Positions 25,150-37,790 of a DNA stretch of 64,000 nt are shown here, one piece after another. Position 1 is the stretch's first letter. Every line of letters begins with the position of its first letter. The DNA is taken from contig OY856187.1 of NCBI GenBank assembly GCA_963693315.1, positions 74,903,394-74,967,393 of the forward strand. The letters run 5' to 3'. The notes under the pieces are model-generated. The model searched no databases. It worked only from the letters and a program-made list of their open reading frames with translations, and was not told the DNA's origin. Source of the DNA: Diogma glabrata. Its lineage: Eukaryota > Arthropoda > Insecta > Diptera > Cylindrotomidae. The translations under genes and the position numbers were made by a program.

Positions 25150-26345
25150 ATGTGTGTCTGTCTGTAGGCAGGCCGGCCGTCTGTCATTACCTATGCTGCA
25201 GGGAAAACCGCTGGAGGGATTTCAAAATTTAAAAATAGGTATTCACAAGGGACAGGTCCGAAAGGACGCTGTGTTCGATAACTGTACCGGAAGTGTGTCA
25301 AAAAAATTATTATGTGTGTCAAAAATAGCAAATTTTCATATTTTTGGCTTAAAAAACGTTCATTTTAAGTGATTACGAGTAGGAACATTAAATTTGGAGA
25401 AATCTTGATGGTCGGGATTGGTATGTGAGATCGAAAACTAGATTATTGCATTATAAGTTTGTCAAAAAAATGTTGTCAAGTGTGTCAAAAGAAACATTTT
25501 TATTTATTTTTTTACCTAATTTTTTAGAAAAAAATAAAATTGTTTGTTTGAAATGAAATTTGATTAATATTATTGAGAATTATGGCATTATAATTTTGTC
25601 ATAAAAATTTTGTCAAGTGTGTCAAAAGATTTTTATTTAGTTTTTTACCCAATTTTTTGGAAAAAAATAAAATTGTTTGTTTGAAATGAAATTTTATTAT
25701 TATTATTGAGAATTATGGCATTATAAGTTTGTCAAAAAATGTTGTGAAGTGTGTCAAAAGAAAGATTTTTATTTATTTTTTACCCAATTTTTTCAGAAAA
25801 TAATAAAATTAATAGTTTGTATGACATGATATTTTATTATTATTATAGAGAATTATGGCATTATAAGTTTGTCAAAAAAAATAATGTCAAGCGTGTCAAA
25901 AAATAATTTCATTTATTTTTTTAGCCAATTTTTTGGGGAAAAAAATGTAGCTGTTTTTATGACGTAAATGTAATTTAAAATGAAATTGGACATGGAAATT
26001 TTTGAATTTGTTATAGTTTTTGAAATATTTTTGGAGTTTTGAAAAAGTTTGTATTTTTGATTTTGTAATAATTTTTGCAATATTTTTAGAATTTCGGAAA
26101 AAGTTTGTATTTTTGATTTTGTAAGAATTTTTGGGATATTTTTAGAATTTTGAAAAATTTTTTATTTTTGATTTTGTTATAATTTTTGCAATATTTTTAG
26201 ACTTTTGGAAAAGTTTAAATTTTTAAGAATTTTTGGAATATTATCGGAATTTAGAAAAAGTTTAAATATTTGATTTTATTCTAATTTTTGGAATATTTTG
26301 AAAAAAGTTTGATTTTGTAATAATTTACCAATATTTTTGGAATTT
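25150..26345. repeat. Two tandem arrays (about 135 bp and about 65 bp units)
   Basis: 25441-25950 holds about four units of 133-140 bp, each with GCATTATAAGTTTGTCAAAAA, then GTCAAGTGTGTCAAAA and a TTTTACCCAATTTTTT block; the gcatta word falls near 25448, 25585, 25718 and 25858. 25985-26345 holds about five diverged ~65-bp units of the type TTTGTATTTTTGATTTTGTA / GGAATATTTTTAGAATTTTG. The leader at 25150-25350, with tgtctgtctgt and CCGCTGGAGGGATTTCAAAA, resembles ends of insect non-autonomous elements, but I cannot name it. Confidence 0.75.
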
Positions 26346-28749
26346 TGACTATACTTTTGCGGGGACATATTGACGTTTCGTGTTAGTTTTGTAATAAATG
26401 TTTAAACAGAGATAAAATATACTTGTACTTTAACAAAGAGTCATGTTTGATATACATCACTGCCCAAAACTAAAAACCATGTCCTCATAAAAGTTTTTTG
26501 CCGAAAACTATATCAAAATCCTTAACCCAGACCGAAGTCTTGATATCTCAGAGCTGGGAGATTTCAGCCCCTCCATATTTTTATTATTTGGTATTGTGGG
26601 TGTATTGCTTTGTTTCAAGAAATGTTTAGTTTATAAAAATTAAAACGTGGTTAGATTTGTGTTTGAGATGTGAAAGTTTTGTGTAAAGTATTGAATTTGT
26701 TTATTTTTAATAAAAATTATTTAATTATTTTTAAACCGGTTCTGATTATTTTTTATTGTTATCATTTGGTTGCTTGTGTTAAGAACATGCATATCAAAAT
26801 AAATGTATTAATTTGTTTTAATATTAGTCCGCCTGATTTTAGCAATAGCTAATCCCCTATAACTAGTATAAAACATTATTCAACTCACATATTTAACGGT
26901 TTTACTTATTTCAGACAAACTAGGAATATATGTAATTAACTTTTTTAAATTGCAAATAGTCATTTAAAAATAACTTGTTTTAGCTTCTTTATTGATCATT
27001 ACAAAACCCTCAATATGCATAGCCCGATTTATTGACGCCATATCATATATGCAAAAAACAATAAACATTGCAATATGCAGAAAATGGATTGGTGTTTTTG
27101 ATTAAATCTTTTTAAAATGGAGTTTTATATTTCAAAATGGCGTTAAATATTTTTTAAATTTCTTTATATTGAAATTTAATTTCAAAATGGCGCTATAAGT
27201 TCACTATGTTATCTGTTTTAAATAAACAAGCGGGCTTACAATCTCGGGGGCTTTGATCATTAGTTTTTGTTATATTAATTGAAGTTACGTTCCAATTAAT
27301 GTTAAATTGTGGTAAAGTGTTAAATCAATCTAATCAACTCTTTATGTGACTAAATCAATATTTTATTTCTAAAAGATTGGAAAGATTTTGTTAGATCTAA
27401 TTTTGACTTAGTAGTTTCATTCAATTTAGCAACTAATTGGAACCTTGTCTAAATGTTCAATTATTTTTTGGTAACTACTGTTAACGTTTGTTTGTTTATC
27501 AACGCTTCTGCGCACGATTCATTTACTATGCTTCGTTTTTGTTTTAAAACAAAAACTATATGCATTTCATATTGACAAAAAAAAATAATAATAAAAAAAC
27601 ATTTAATGCATTCGACGCAAACAAAATAAAAACAAGTTAAATATTTTGAAAAATATAGTATATCACTTCATACGCCGGAATTGCTTTATAATATGATTCA
27701 AAGTTGATTGATAGCATAAAACAATGTATTATTTATAGTATGAACAGTGTAACGACTGTTTGGTTTAGGGTTAAAAAGAATAAGTCTATTTAATAGAATT
27801 TGTTGGTCGTTACAGAGCTTGATTAAATGAAACTAATGTTGAAAAAAACTTAACTCGTAAATGTCAAGAAAAAACACGAATTGACCAGATAAACTCACAA
27901 CGAGATAACCACATTATCAGCAAATTGCATATACATAAAAAATTATACAAAAAAAAATACAAGTAAAAATAAAACGAAGATTTAACAATTATCACTTGCA
28001 CCCATATCCTTGACCTAAGAAGCGAAGGGCTTGTTGAATAGCTGTATTAAATTACCGTTTTACCTGTCATGTCTCGAAGAAAATCCCCCAGTTGAGACAC
28101 ACTGGGTCTTAGCACGTCAATACCACCCAAAGTTGGTAAGTATGTACAAATTAGTCAATCAATAGGTATAAGCGAAGGATGAAATTTAAATAAGTTCTAT
28201 TGAAATGACGAATGAAAATATTGACTACCATGACCATAAACTGATGTCCCATACTTGGGAGCACTGCCTAGCAATTGTATGTGAAACTGATGGCAGTTTT
28301 GAGTCATAATCTCCTTCTACTCACATCAGATTTCCCCAAAAATAAAAAAAATAAATACCTAACACGCTTACTGTACAGTGCCCGTAAGTAATTCAATTTC
28401 AGGTACATAGGGAGTCATCATTTGCTATTGCTGACGATGAGAACTATTCAGAAAATAGTAGAAGTTTTGTAAAGAAAATGGAAGTAAGTGCGGGGTGGGA
28501 TAAATTAAAACAAACCAAAATCAGATAACCGCAGACTGAAACAAAAAATTAAGTCTTAAGCGGCACTCATCTAATCGGAAAACGTTAATATGTTAAGCAT
28601 ATTGGATGATTTACTAGACCAACCAGGGTAAGAGTAATAAACAAAGGCAATGATAAAAATTAAAATAAGAAAAAATTAAAAAAAAAAACAAATAATAAAT
28701 AATACAAATAAAAGGAAATAGCAAAAGCAATACAAATTTATACCGATGA
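26346..28749. other. AT-rich non-coding stretch
   Basis: Contains a perfect 22-bp palindrome GTTTTTGTTTTAAAACAAAAAC (shown in part) at 27535-27556. No gene or dispersed repeat is recognised. 28000-28740 is slightly less AT-rich and could be the far end of the pol remnant that follows on the minus strand, but no LTR is evident. Confidence 0.45.
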
Positions 28750-30620
28750 TCAAGGACTATCAAGAGTGCCGTATCCCCGGATTTCGATCTAGGATACGGA
28801 CGATAGATCCGACATAGACATCAACTTGTGAAGTCACGCCAGGCCTATAGTATAGGCGACAAAGACCTTCCACAGTCTTCTTCACTCCACCATAAGCAGC
28901 TGATATTCAGTTATCGTGATGTTCCTTGATCAATTCTGTTGTTAATGGTTTTGGTATCGAGAGCTTCCACATTGGCAATCGTTAGGCACTGCATAAGCTC
29001 CAGGTTCTATACGCATGTTTAGCTTTCTATCCAACTGTTTTACCAACGAAAAATCTTGGGGAGACTGTTGTACTTTGGCTATCATATTTCTTGATGTCGA
29101 TAACCTTCATCGTCGAGTCTTGCAATTTCATCAAGATGAGTGAGTGCTTCGGCAAATTCCTCAGACGTGTCGTCGTACGTGTGTACGTACGACGACGTTG
29201 CGTCTTCTTGCTATGAACAATTGAGAAATTCATATGTTGGAATTTTGTGACATAAGCCACTTCAGATTCGTGACTTGTGACTGACCCTCCACGTAGGCCC
29301 TGAATTTATTCACGTTAAGAATTGCAGTAAGACACTCCAGCTCAGACTCTGAATAATTTTTTTGCGCTTTATTCAGTTTCATCGAAGGCTAACGGACGCG
29401 TCGCATCTAATAAAATTTTTTTGTCATAATCCGCGGGTTAATTAAAACTGGATCCACAGTCAACAGACGATTCAGATCATCAAAAGCGGCTTGTGCTTCC
29501 ACAGTCCAAACCAGCCTTTTAGGACCTTTCTTCAAAAGATCGGTAATGGGTGAACCTGCATAATGCGGTATGAATCGTTGATACCACCCCGCCATACCTA
29601 GTAGCCAACGAACTCGCTTGACCGTAGATGGAGCTGGGTATTTTTCATCAGATCGTACTTTGTCCAGATCCGTTCTCACTTCACCTTCATCCAACTAGGA
29701 TACCTAATACTTCACCTCCTTAAGCACAAACTTACTTTTTTGAAGGTTAATTGTTAATTCCGCTGCACTCAAAAGTTCAGACGAAGATACCACCAGTATA
29801 ACAGCTAATTAGACGAAGATACTTTCATGATAACGATGTGGTATCACTTTATGCATCAGCAGACATCAATGTCTTTGAGGCATTGCACAAACCGAAAGTC
29901 ACAACCTTAAACTGATACATAGGCCTCCCAGGCACTGTAAAGGCGGTTTTTTTCGAGATGCTTCTGGCAAAGAAATTTACCAAAATGCATCTTTGAGATC
30001 AATGCTACTTACGTATCTCGTCCTATTTAGACGACCCAACAAGCCATCGGTTAAAGGAAGTTGGCATGCAAGTTGGCAAACACAGACGATTCTTCCAGAA
30101 GATTTCTGAATCAGAACCACTAGCGAACACCAGAAACTACGACTCTCCTCGATCACTTCCAATTGTAGCATTCGGTTAAGTTTTCATAGATCTTTTGCTA
30201 AGCTACTGGCGATGTGGGGTTATGCTTCTTTTTTACAGGTTCACTATCCCCAACATCGATGATGTGTTCAACCAAAGAAGTCTTACCAAGACTAAATGCT
30301 TCAAAGGAAGGAAAAGAAACCGTGACATTCATTAGTTCCTGTAGCTGGTAAGGATGGAGATCGTGTGTTAATGTGTCATCAAACTCACTCGGCATCAGTT
30401 CACTCACAAGTGAAGGAGTAAAACGAAAGGATTTTGTGAAGCCATTAAAAGAGATAGGGACGTCGACATATTCTAAAATTTGATTACGAGTGCCATCTGC
30501 TGTACAAATGGTAGAAGACAGTTTACGGTAAGAAATTCCGGCATTCTTTTACAAATCTTTCATTTTTTGTTTTAAATAATCCTGATTGCCTGACTCCGCT
30601 TAGCATATACAGTCAATCTT
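28750..30620 (-). pseudogene. Decayed Ty3/gypsy-type pol
   Basis: Read on the minus strand from right to left, the domains are: an aspartic-protease tail at about 30420-30540 (YRKLSST then ADGTRNQI); a linker with DDTLTHDLHPYQLQEL (30198-30407); reverse transcriptase with SRSFWCSLVVLIQKSSG and IDLKDAFW (29977-30171); the RT/RNase H connection with TVKRVRWLLGMAGWYQRFIP (29407-29694); an RNase H block with LNKAQKNYSESELECL and LKWLM (29290-29400); and an integrase N-terminal zinc-binding region with IPKPLTTELIKEHHD (about 28930). Frameshifts and stops separate most blocks and the RT catalytic box is not readable, so it is inactive. Gag and LTRs were not found adjoining it. Confidence 0.85.
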
Positions 30621-31734
30621 CGTTGAAATAATTGAGAAACTCGCCAATGACACCAATTGCAATTGATTGTATCTTAAAAAAAATTTTACAAGACACAAAA
30701 ATTATGGATAATAGATTGAGTTCTTCTTTGTGAATTTTATGTATTTAATCGTTTTATTTTTGGCAGAGTTTCAAATACTGTCCTAGAATATTTGCTTTTC
30801 TGTGTCTAATTTATTTGGACAATAAAGTTTTATAATTGTTCATTTTTACTTAGTGATAATTGCAAGGTAATTTAATTTGCAGAAAATCCATAGTATAGGT
30901 TTTAGAAATATTAAATACAGATTACATTCAATTGTGTAGAATGGGAATTGGTAGATGTATGTTTATGAAAAGATGCTTATGTTTATGAAAAAATAATGAA
31001 TTTTTAAGGAAAAGGTACATTTTATTTTAACCATTCAAAAATAATTTAAAAACGTAATTTTGTTTTGTAACAATTAACAACTTATGAAGGAATGAAATTA
31101 ATTTTGTAAAATTGACCATGTTAACTAGGGATAAGGATGGAATGTATTAGGTTCTTTTGATAAATATATGAACGTTGATTAATTGTAAGGGAATCCGTAC
31201 GTGAAGATAAGAAATTCCATAGATGAGCGACTCTGTTGAAAAATTACAGCTTGGCTCCTAATTATTTGAATCATAAGGGAATGGGTTGCTCTGTATTAAC
31301 GAATCATGAATCCCACAGGACCTAAGTATCGTTCACCCAATATTTGAGAACAGTGCTCCATGCGGTGAAATATAAATTATGTGTAAACAAAAAAACATGT
31401 TCGCTATTGAAAAACTTATGACATCGGCCTGTAACTCCAAATTCTTGTATACAGCACTTTTTGCTAGGTTATAAATATTTTTTCACTTTATTTTTTTTTA
31501 AACTTCAACCCTTAGAAGTCTGAGAGATACTTTCTCCATAAGATCCTTGAAATAAAGTTTAATGGAAAAGGGTTAGTTGTTGATATTCTTGTAAAGTAGC
31601 AAACATGTAGAAGCTACTAAAAAATTAAACCAATAGCCAACAATAAATAGGAATAAGCCAAATTATCTTAAGATCAGAGTTGACAACATTTTATGATAGA
31701 TAATACTATTTTTCTCATAAATTTGGGCTACCAT
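30621..31734. other. AT-rich non-coding stretch
   Basis: No gene or repeat recognised between the pol remnant and dispersed repeat family B. Confidence 0.5.
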
Positions 31735-31877
31735 TACCGACATGAAACAAAACAAAAAAAATTTTAAAAGTAATTATTTTAATTCACTAAAATTAATTAT
31801 TCAAAGTGCACCTTTGTTTGTTTTCATTACCTTAATTAAAAGGATTTTTTTGTTCGTTATGTTAGATGCAAATAAAT

Positions 31878-34246
31878 CAGAGTACGGAGAATCGAATAAT
31901 TTGATTCTTTCTCACGCGAATTTATCATGGACGAATTTTATTTTCGATTCTTTCACGAATTTAATTATTCGATTTTTCTATTCATAATATTCAGCTCGTG
32001 AACTGAATCAAACATTTTGAGAATTAAAATTTAAATTCGTTGGCAAATTTACTACAAACGAATAGTTCCGAATCGGAGCACAATATAAACAAGAGTATTT
32101 TTTACTGTTTTTTGATTAAATAATTTAGTTTTATGGTTGTAAAATTGCTTATTTTGAAAAATTCTTTGAGGGTTGCAAAAAATTTTCTTTTTGAAGATGA
32201 TCTTAGATCGAAACTAGTCAAAGAAATTTTTAAGATTTTTGTTAAAGTGTTAGGGATCTTTTTGTTATAAAAAATTTTATTAGACAAGTGTGTTTATAAT
32301 CTGAAACATCTATATACGAAAATGTGACGAAAATGGCATGACATGGTCATGCCTCTTGAAAAATAAAAGATAATTATTAATTTTTTTTATTTAAATTAAT
32401 ATTTAAAAAAAGAATATGTTACATAGATGACTACAACTACAGCCTCGTTATTTCGCTTAAGATACAAACAAAAATGTAATTGTTTAAAAATGTAGACTTC
32501 TGGAATGAAAGTACTGAGTGTAGACAAAAAAGCAGAATTTTTGAATCGTTTTCACACAGATCGTAGAAAAATTTAGTACGTCGATGAAGTTTAAGAGATC
32601 ATATGGATTTTGCTCTATTTTTTCATCAGAAATAAGGGAAATATTGGTTAAACAAAAAACCCAATCTTCTGAAAGTTGTAAACATTACAAAAGATACGTC
32701 AAATAATATTCCGTTACTGCACTGTAAAACAAACTATCGATTGCAAAAGATTGACTTATTTTGTATTTATATTCTTTCTGTAATTACTATTAAAATCAAA
32801 ATAATAAGAAAAAGCAGACCGTCATGGGACACACCGGAGTTGTGAAACATAAAAGTTGATAGCAGAAATGTTAAATTAATAAAAATCTAAGGATTGAGCA
32901 AACAAATAAACAAAGTCAAAAATAAAAATTCAAACAAAATTTAAAAAAAAATTAAAAAAAGTAATAAAAAATAAAAAATTACAAAAAAATGAAAATAAAA
33001 ATTAGAAAAATTTTTTAAATTATTTCAAAAAATTATAAATTAATGAAAATAACAAATAAAATAAAATGTATTATTATTATTTTTTATTTTTTATGAGGCA
33101 TGCCGGGATGAAATTGTCCTGCCATTCTTTGTTACTCCATAAAATTCGATTTTACTACCAAGGTGCGTCTATAGATGTTTACCGCAACATTTTGATGAAT
33201 ATTTCTTTATAGGTTTTTATTAATTATAAATCTACTATCTGCTTTTATGTTTCACAACTGCCGGGGGTCCCGTAACGGTAACATTTTTATAGTTTGTGAG
33301 AATTAAAATTTGAAGACATCTTGAAAATCAAATTTGTGAAATTTGCAACCATAAAATTAAGTTATTTAATTTTAACATTTTACTGCATTCCAAACCATGG
33401 AGCACTAGAATTTAACACGTTGTAGGCACGCTAAAATATTCTTAACAGTATTACAGAGTATGGTCAAAAAATCCAGAATTTTGAAATCGGTTTCGAACAG
33501 AACAAAAAAAATCCAGACAATTACAAGCTAAAAAATTACAAGCTAAAACTTGGATTCTGTTCTATTTTTTCATTACAAATATTAACCCAGATTGATTGTG
33601 ATTGGTTAATTTTTATTAACAAAATAATATTTTCATAATATTAATACCTGTTACAAAAAAACATCCAAAATACGATAAACAAACAAAAATCACAAAAAAA
33701 ATTTCAGTACAACTTCTACACCACCAATTTCTACGATGTTATTTTTTTTGTACTCGGTGTGGGCAAAATAACAATTCTGTTTCCAAAAGAATACGATCGA
33801 AATCATAATTCTGTGTTGGTGCAACCCAAAAGAATACAAATTTCGATAATTCGGTGTCGGAACTTGTTCAGTATAGTCGAAAAGAATAAACTATAAAACA
33901 TTAATTCAAAGTAAATTAAACAACAAACCTAAATAACACAGCGAAACTACTCATTAACAACATAAACAGTATACGAAGAAAAATCAAATACATCAAACGA
34001 ATGATTCCTTTTAATTCGCATTCATTCATGAACAATAAATTTTATTTAAGTCTCATCTCTCACAATCACAAACAAATACTAAAGTATCAAAGTTGTTTCG
34101 TTCGTTCCCTCAAACGAATTGAAAGTTTTTAATTCTCATTTTAAAATTCGCTCACGAATTTTATCAAGTTGTATTTGGCTGACGAATGAATAAAACAGGA
34201 AAATAATTAAATTTTCGATTCGCGAATCGAATTTTTACGTACTCTG
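31878..34246. mobile_element. Non-autonomous hAT-like element, 8-bp duplication aaataaat
   Basis: Both ends begin CAGAGTACG when read inward. The left is CAGAGTACGGAGAATCGAAT; the right complement is CAGAGTACGTAAAAATTCGA. They are flanked by identical octamers aaataaat at 31870-31877 and 34247-34254. CAGAG-type termini with an 8-bp target duplication are diagnostic of hAT superfamily transposons. Both ends are rich in CGAATT/AATCGA subterminal words. The interior has no transposase frame, contains a diverged direct repeat (about 32490-32660 and 33440-33600), and hosts a smaller inverted-repeat element. It sits in repeat family B, whose other copy gives the unoccupied site. Confidence 0.9.
32818..33279. 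mobile_element. Small inverted-repeat element nested in the hAT-like element
   Basis: The left end ACCGTCATGGGACACACCGG followed by AGTTGTGAAACATAAAAG is mirrored at the right by CTTTTATGTTTCACAACT and CCGGGGGTCCCGTAACGGT. The ~48-bp imperfect TIRs enclose an A/T-rich, non-coding interior. A target duplication could not be fixed. Confidence 0.75.
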
Positions 34247-34600
34247 AAATAAATTAAAATTCATCAATTTAATATGTACTGTACTGTTCTGTACTGTATT
34301 ACAAAAGTTTAAAGAAAAAATAAAAACCTTTTTAATTTTTCCATTCTCTTATTCTATTTTCATTTTGTTTATTATTAATATTATTATTATTAAAAAATTT
34401 CGTATCGCTTCGTTTTTTATTATTCGTGAAACCAGCGGCTGACATGTGTGTGCATATATGGGCTAAGGCATTTTACGACATGTGCACGGTCAGTGCACAT
34501 CATGGGCATGATTTTTTTATGCACAATTTTGTGCACGGTGATGGTGTAACAAGCACAACTAATGCACATTTCATGCATTCTTTTTGAAATTGCTTTACGG

Positions 34601-35681
34601 CTATGTTATCTTATTTTGTTTCCGCCACCAGAACTAAATAAGAATATACATACTTACATAAAAGCTAGATGAAAATACAATATTTCTGAAGCTTACTATT
34701 TATATCCTCAAACTGAGTAGAGTATATAAATGCAGTGTTATGATGCTACATGCGAGCTACCACTGTGGTTAAATGGTTTGTGAAACGCGTCGAAATCGAA
34801 CGATTTCGATGTGTTTCACTAACTATAAATACTTGAACTCAACGATAGAGGCTCTCTTATTTTTTTTGGTTATTTTTGACGTCTGATTCTTTGTTGAGTT
34901 GTCGACATATTTTGATCTGTTTTTTTTGCTTCGTGAATATCAAAAGATTGAGAATGTTTTTATTTTAAATTCGCGTTATTTTCGTAATATAAGTAGTTCT
35001 GCAATTCATTAGTTCAATTCAAATAAAAGGATTTTGATACACGTTTGTGCTGTCATGTTAATAAATTGTTAAATTCCTTAATTCCAGTCATTAGTGGAAT
35101 TTAAAAAAAAAAAGATTTCTACATATATGTTTGTGATTTGGTCATTAAATTTTTTTGTGAAGTGGTATTGTGAAACTTTAATAAATTAATGGTTTTCTTT
35201 CAATTTCAAAAGAAAAAGTTCTTCTCAGTTTCATAATAAAACATTACTCAATGTCGACAAATCTAGAAGTGCAAGAAAAGCCAGTGGATCGGTTCGCCGC
35301 GTGTTCGTAAACTGGTTCAATATCATGAGATAACTGCTTAAAATTTCCCCGACATGTGGAATGGCGGTCTTGCACGACAGGATAGCTGTTACTGATGTTA
35401 TTTGAAATCTAATATAATAGGGAGTGGATTGTAGAATTTCATGTTTTGTAAGGTGATAGTCAACAAATACAACAATTTGCTACAGATACAAACCTCTGGG
35501 TTAAGAGCATTGTGAAAAGTAGGAGCACATACGAGTAACAGTTTGACCCTGAGAGCAGCAATTTTTATTACCTTCGAAGTTATTTATTGCCTATTCCACG
35601 ATCATTTCGCATGGTTCTGTGGTATGATAGCTGAATAACTTACCTGAAATGCAGGACTAAGGGACAGGAGGGACACGAGGA
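34601..35681. other. Non-coding stretch
   Basis: No gene recognised. A short inverted pair, CGAAATCGAACGATTTCG (34789-34806), is the only visible structure. Confidence 0.5.
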
Positions 35682-36172
35682 GTGGGATCCAGATCACTTA
35701 TGGGGTGAATCAATTCATTACTTCTTTTGTATGGATGTATATACGCGCATGAGTGTATGTGGATGGGGAATGAGTGGATGTGGTGCAAGTGCGTGTGAGT
35801 GAGGTAGCTACCTCACACACTCACACATCCCTACACCATTACCATACACATATATTAAAACCACTCACCTACACACACACACACACTCATGCGTTCATGG
35901 GGGTGAACGTTACGATCGCGGCTTCTTCGGGATTGGAGTCGCCAGAGTCTCCTTTTTCCACTTTTTTTTTCTTAATTCATTTCGATTCGTTTTTCTAATA
36001 CTACGCGCACACAGTTTAATTTGTGTTGGGGTAGCACATTCCTCGTTACTATCCTCGTACCCATAAACTGAAGCTAGCTATGGGTGTAAAACATCACTAG
36101 GTGCACGGCCTGCTAGACTGATGCGTTGGAAGTTCCAACGTGCCCAGTTCTCCATTACAGCAGTCTATTAGA
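35682..36172 (+). repeat. Dispersed repeat family A, copy 2 (longest)
   Basis: Starts GGATCCAGATCACTTATGGGGTGAAT. It continues through a GT-rich then CA-rich tract that pairs around the perfect palindrome GAGGTAGCTACCTC (about 35801-35816), then the core CGGCTTCTTCGGGATTGGAG / TCGCCAGAGTCTCC, the ACGCGCACACAGTTTAATTT block, and ends GCCCAGTTCTCCATTACAG. The last word also closes the copy at 59.4 kb. About 490 bp, non-coding; class unknown. Confidence 0.75.
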
Positions 36173-37790
36173 AAATATCAACAAAAATTATTTTGTCTAG
36201 CTCCTCATTAAACAGCACTTACAACATCATTTTCCATCATTCTACTCTCAACATAAGCATATACCACATATAGATAGACGTCGATGACTTCTGTCAATTT
36301 CCTACTATCTAACGACTTAAAGAAGCCACCCATCTAAGTCTTGCGTTAATTGCTTACGAAATTCGTAATGTGTGTTTCTAGAAGAAAAAAATATCTCTGT
36401 TAGACTTCTGTGTATGATGTCTCTCCGCCCTTTTTGGTGAAATTTTCACGAATAAACCATATTTTGTCCTTTGGAGTATTGCTGCCATCGCCGTTGGAGT
36501 TTATTTCTTTTAGAAGCATCTAAAACTGTATGCTTTAGCCTTTGTATACATTATAGTCATACTTTTTAAGATTTTTTCGCTCTGCTAAAGAGATTTATTT
36601 ATCTTATCAGCAACAGCTTCCAAAAAATATAACTACGGGTATCTTGGTTTTGTCTTTAGTGAACATCCTGGTCACCACACCTAACCCCGCTGTTTCGTAT
36701 TGAACGTTTACATAAGTTACGGGATATAAATCGTCCAAGTTACACAAAAGGGGCGGTATAGGTGTGTCCTCTCTGCATATGTCTTCTTTCTTCTTCATAA
36801 AAAATTTTTGTCAAGCGTAATCATACGCAGATTATCCAGTTCAAGCCTGATCGGGAGGAAATATGTTACCAAAATTAACACTCTTGTACCAAGCTGACAT
36901 TTCTGACCTTCAAGACGCAAAAAAATTATCTGTTGTATCTATAGTTTTATTCACAAAACATCTTTCTTATCTTATCTTATCACAGCTTTCTTAATTCCCA
37001 AAATAAAACAACGTTCAACTAACCCCTTTTCAATTACTGTTCCAAAATAAAAAGCAACAAAAAACTCTTTGCACATTCACACAAAATTTCTAAAATGTAT
37101 TAATAATTTCGCTTCCTAAGATTATATGAAAACTTATGTTCCTCATAAAACATTTTGATGTTCCAAGATGACAGTTGAAAACTCATAATATTTATGCTCC
37201 ACACAAGATTTTCTAAAAAAAAAACTAAACCTCACAACGTAAACATGTGAAAATTTATCTGATGTTAAATTTCTGTCTTATATGATCAAATTAATCTCTT
37301 ATATTTCCACCAAAATTGTCTACTAAAAAACCAAACCAAAAAAATTATTTATCATAATATACGACAAAATCCTAATTTTGTTAAACAATTTAAGTAGAAG
37401 TAACTTAAAAGTCTTAAGAAAGTACAGAAAAAACGTAACGAAAAACAAACAGTAAGAAGATGAAAAAGAATTTTCATTTCTAAAACAACTTCCTACGGCC
37501 TAAAGTAATTCTGTATTCAAAAATGGTGCGATTCATAAAAATAAAATGAAATTAAGTTTTTGTATTTATCAATTTTCCTTATTTCAAAATAAACATGGGT
37601 TCCAGGAAAAAAGAAAATACATAAACATAAAGGGAAAGTAAACATTTTCCTTTTGGTTTTCAATAACTGAGTAATAAATATACAATTTTATGTTTTCAAA
37701 ATTTTTGGGGTTGTTGATGTCAAACGAAATATTTTCTTTGTTTATTTGTGTTAAGGGAATTTTCAAAAAAGGTTTATGATGATATTATGG
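36173..37790. other. AT-rich non-coding stretch
   Basis: No supported gene or repeat. Minus-strand open frames at 36607-36798 and 37584-37766 have no recognisable features. Confidence 0.5.

Larger units (their letters stand above)
31735..34600 (+). repeat. Dispersed repeat family B, copy 2 (split)
   Basis: 31735-31877 and 34255-34600 together correspond to 8400-8900; the hAT-like element between them interrupts it at an aaataaat site. The right part keeps CGCTTCGTTTTTTATTA, GGCTGACATGTGTGTGCATA, and the palindromic GTGCACGGTCAGTGCAC and ATGCACAATTTTGTGCAC words. Confidence 0.7.

Noticed and set aside
25441..25950. Regularly spaced repeats that could suggest a CRISPR-like array
   Set aside because: Units are ~135 bp and diverged along their whole length, with no short identical repeat plus unique spacers, in clearly eukaryotic DNA.
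26670..26852. 60-codon plus-strand open frame
   Set aside because: Low-complexity and AT-driven, with no splice, promoter or family evidence.
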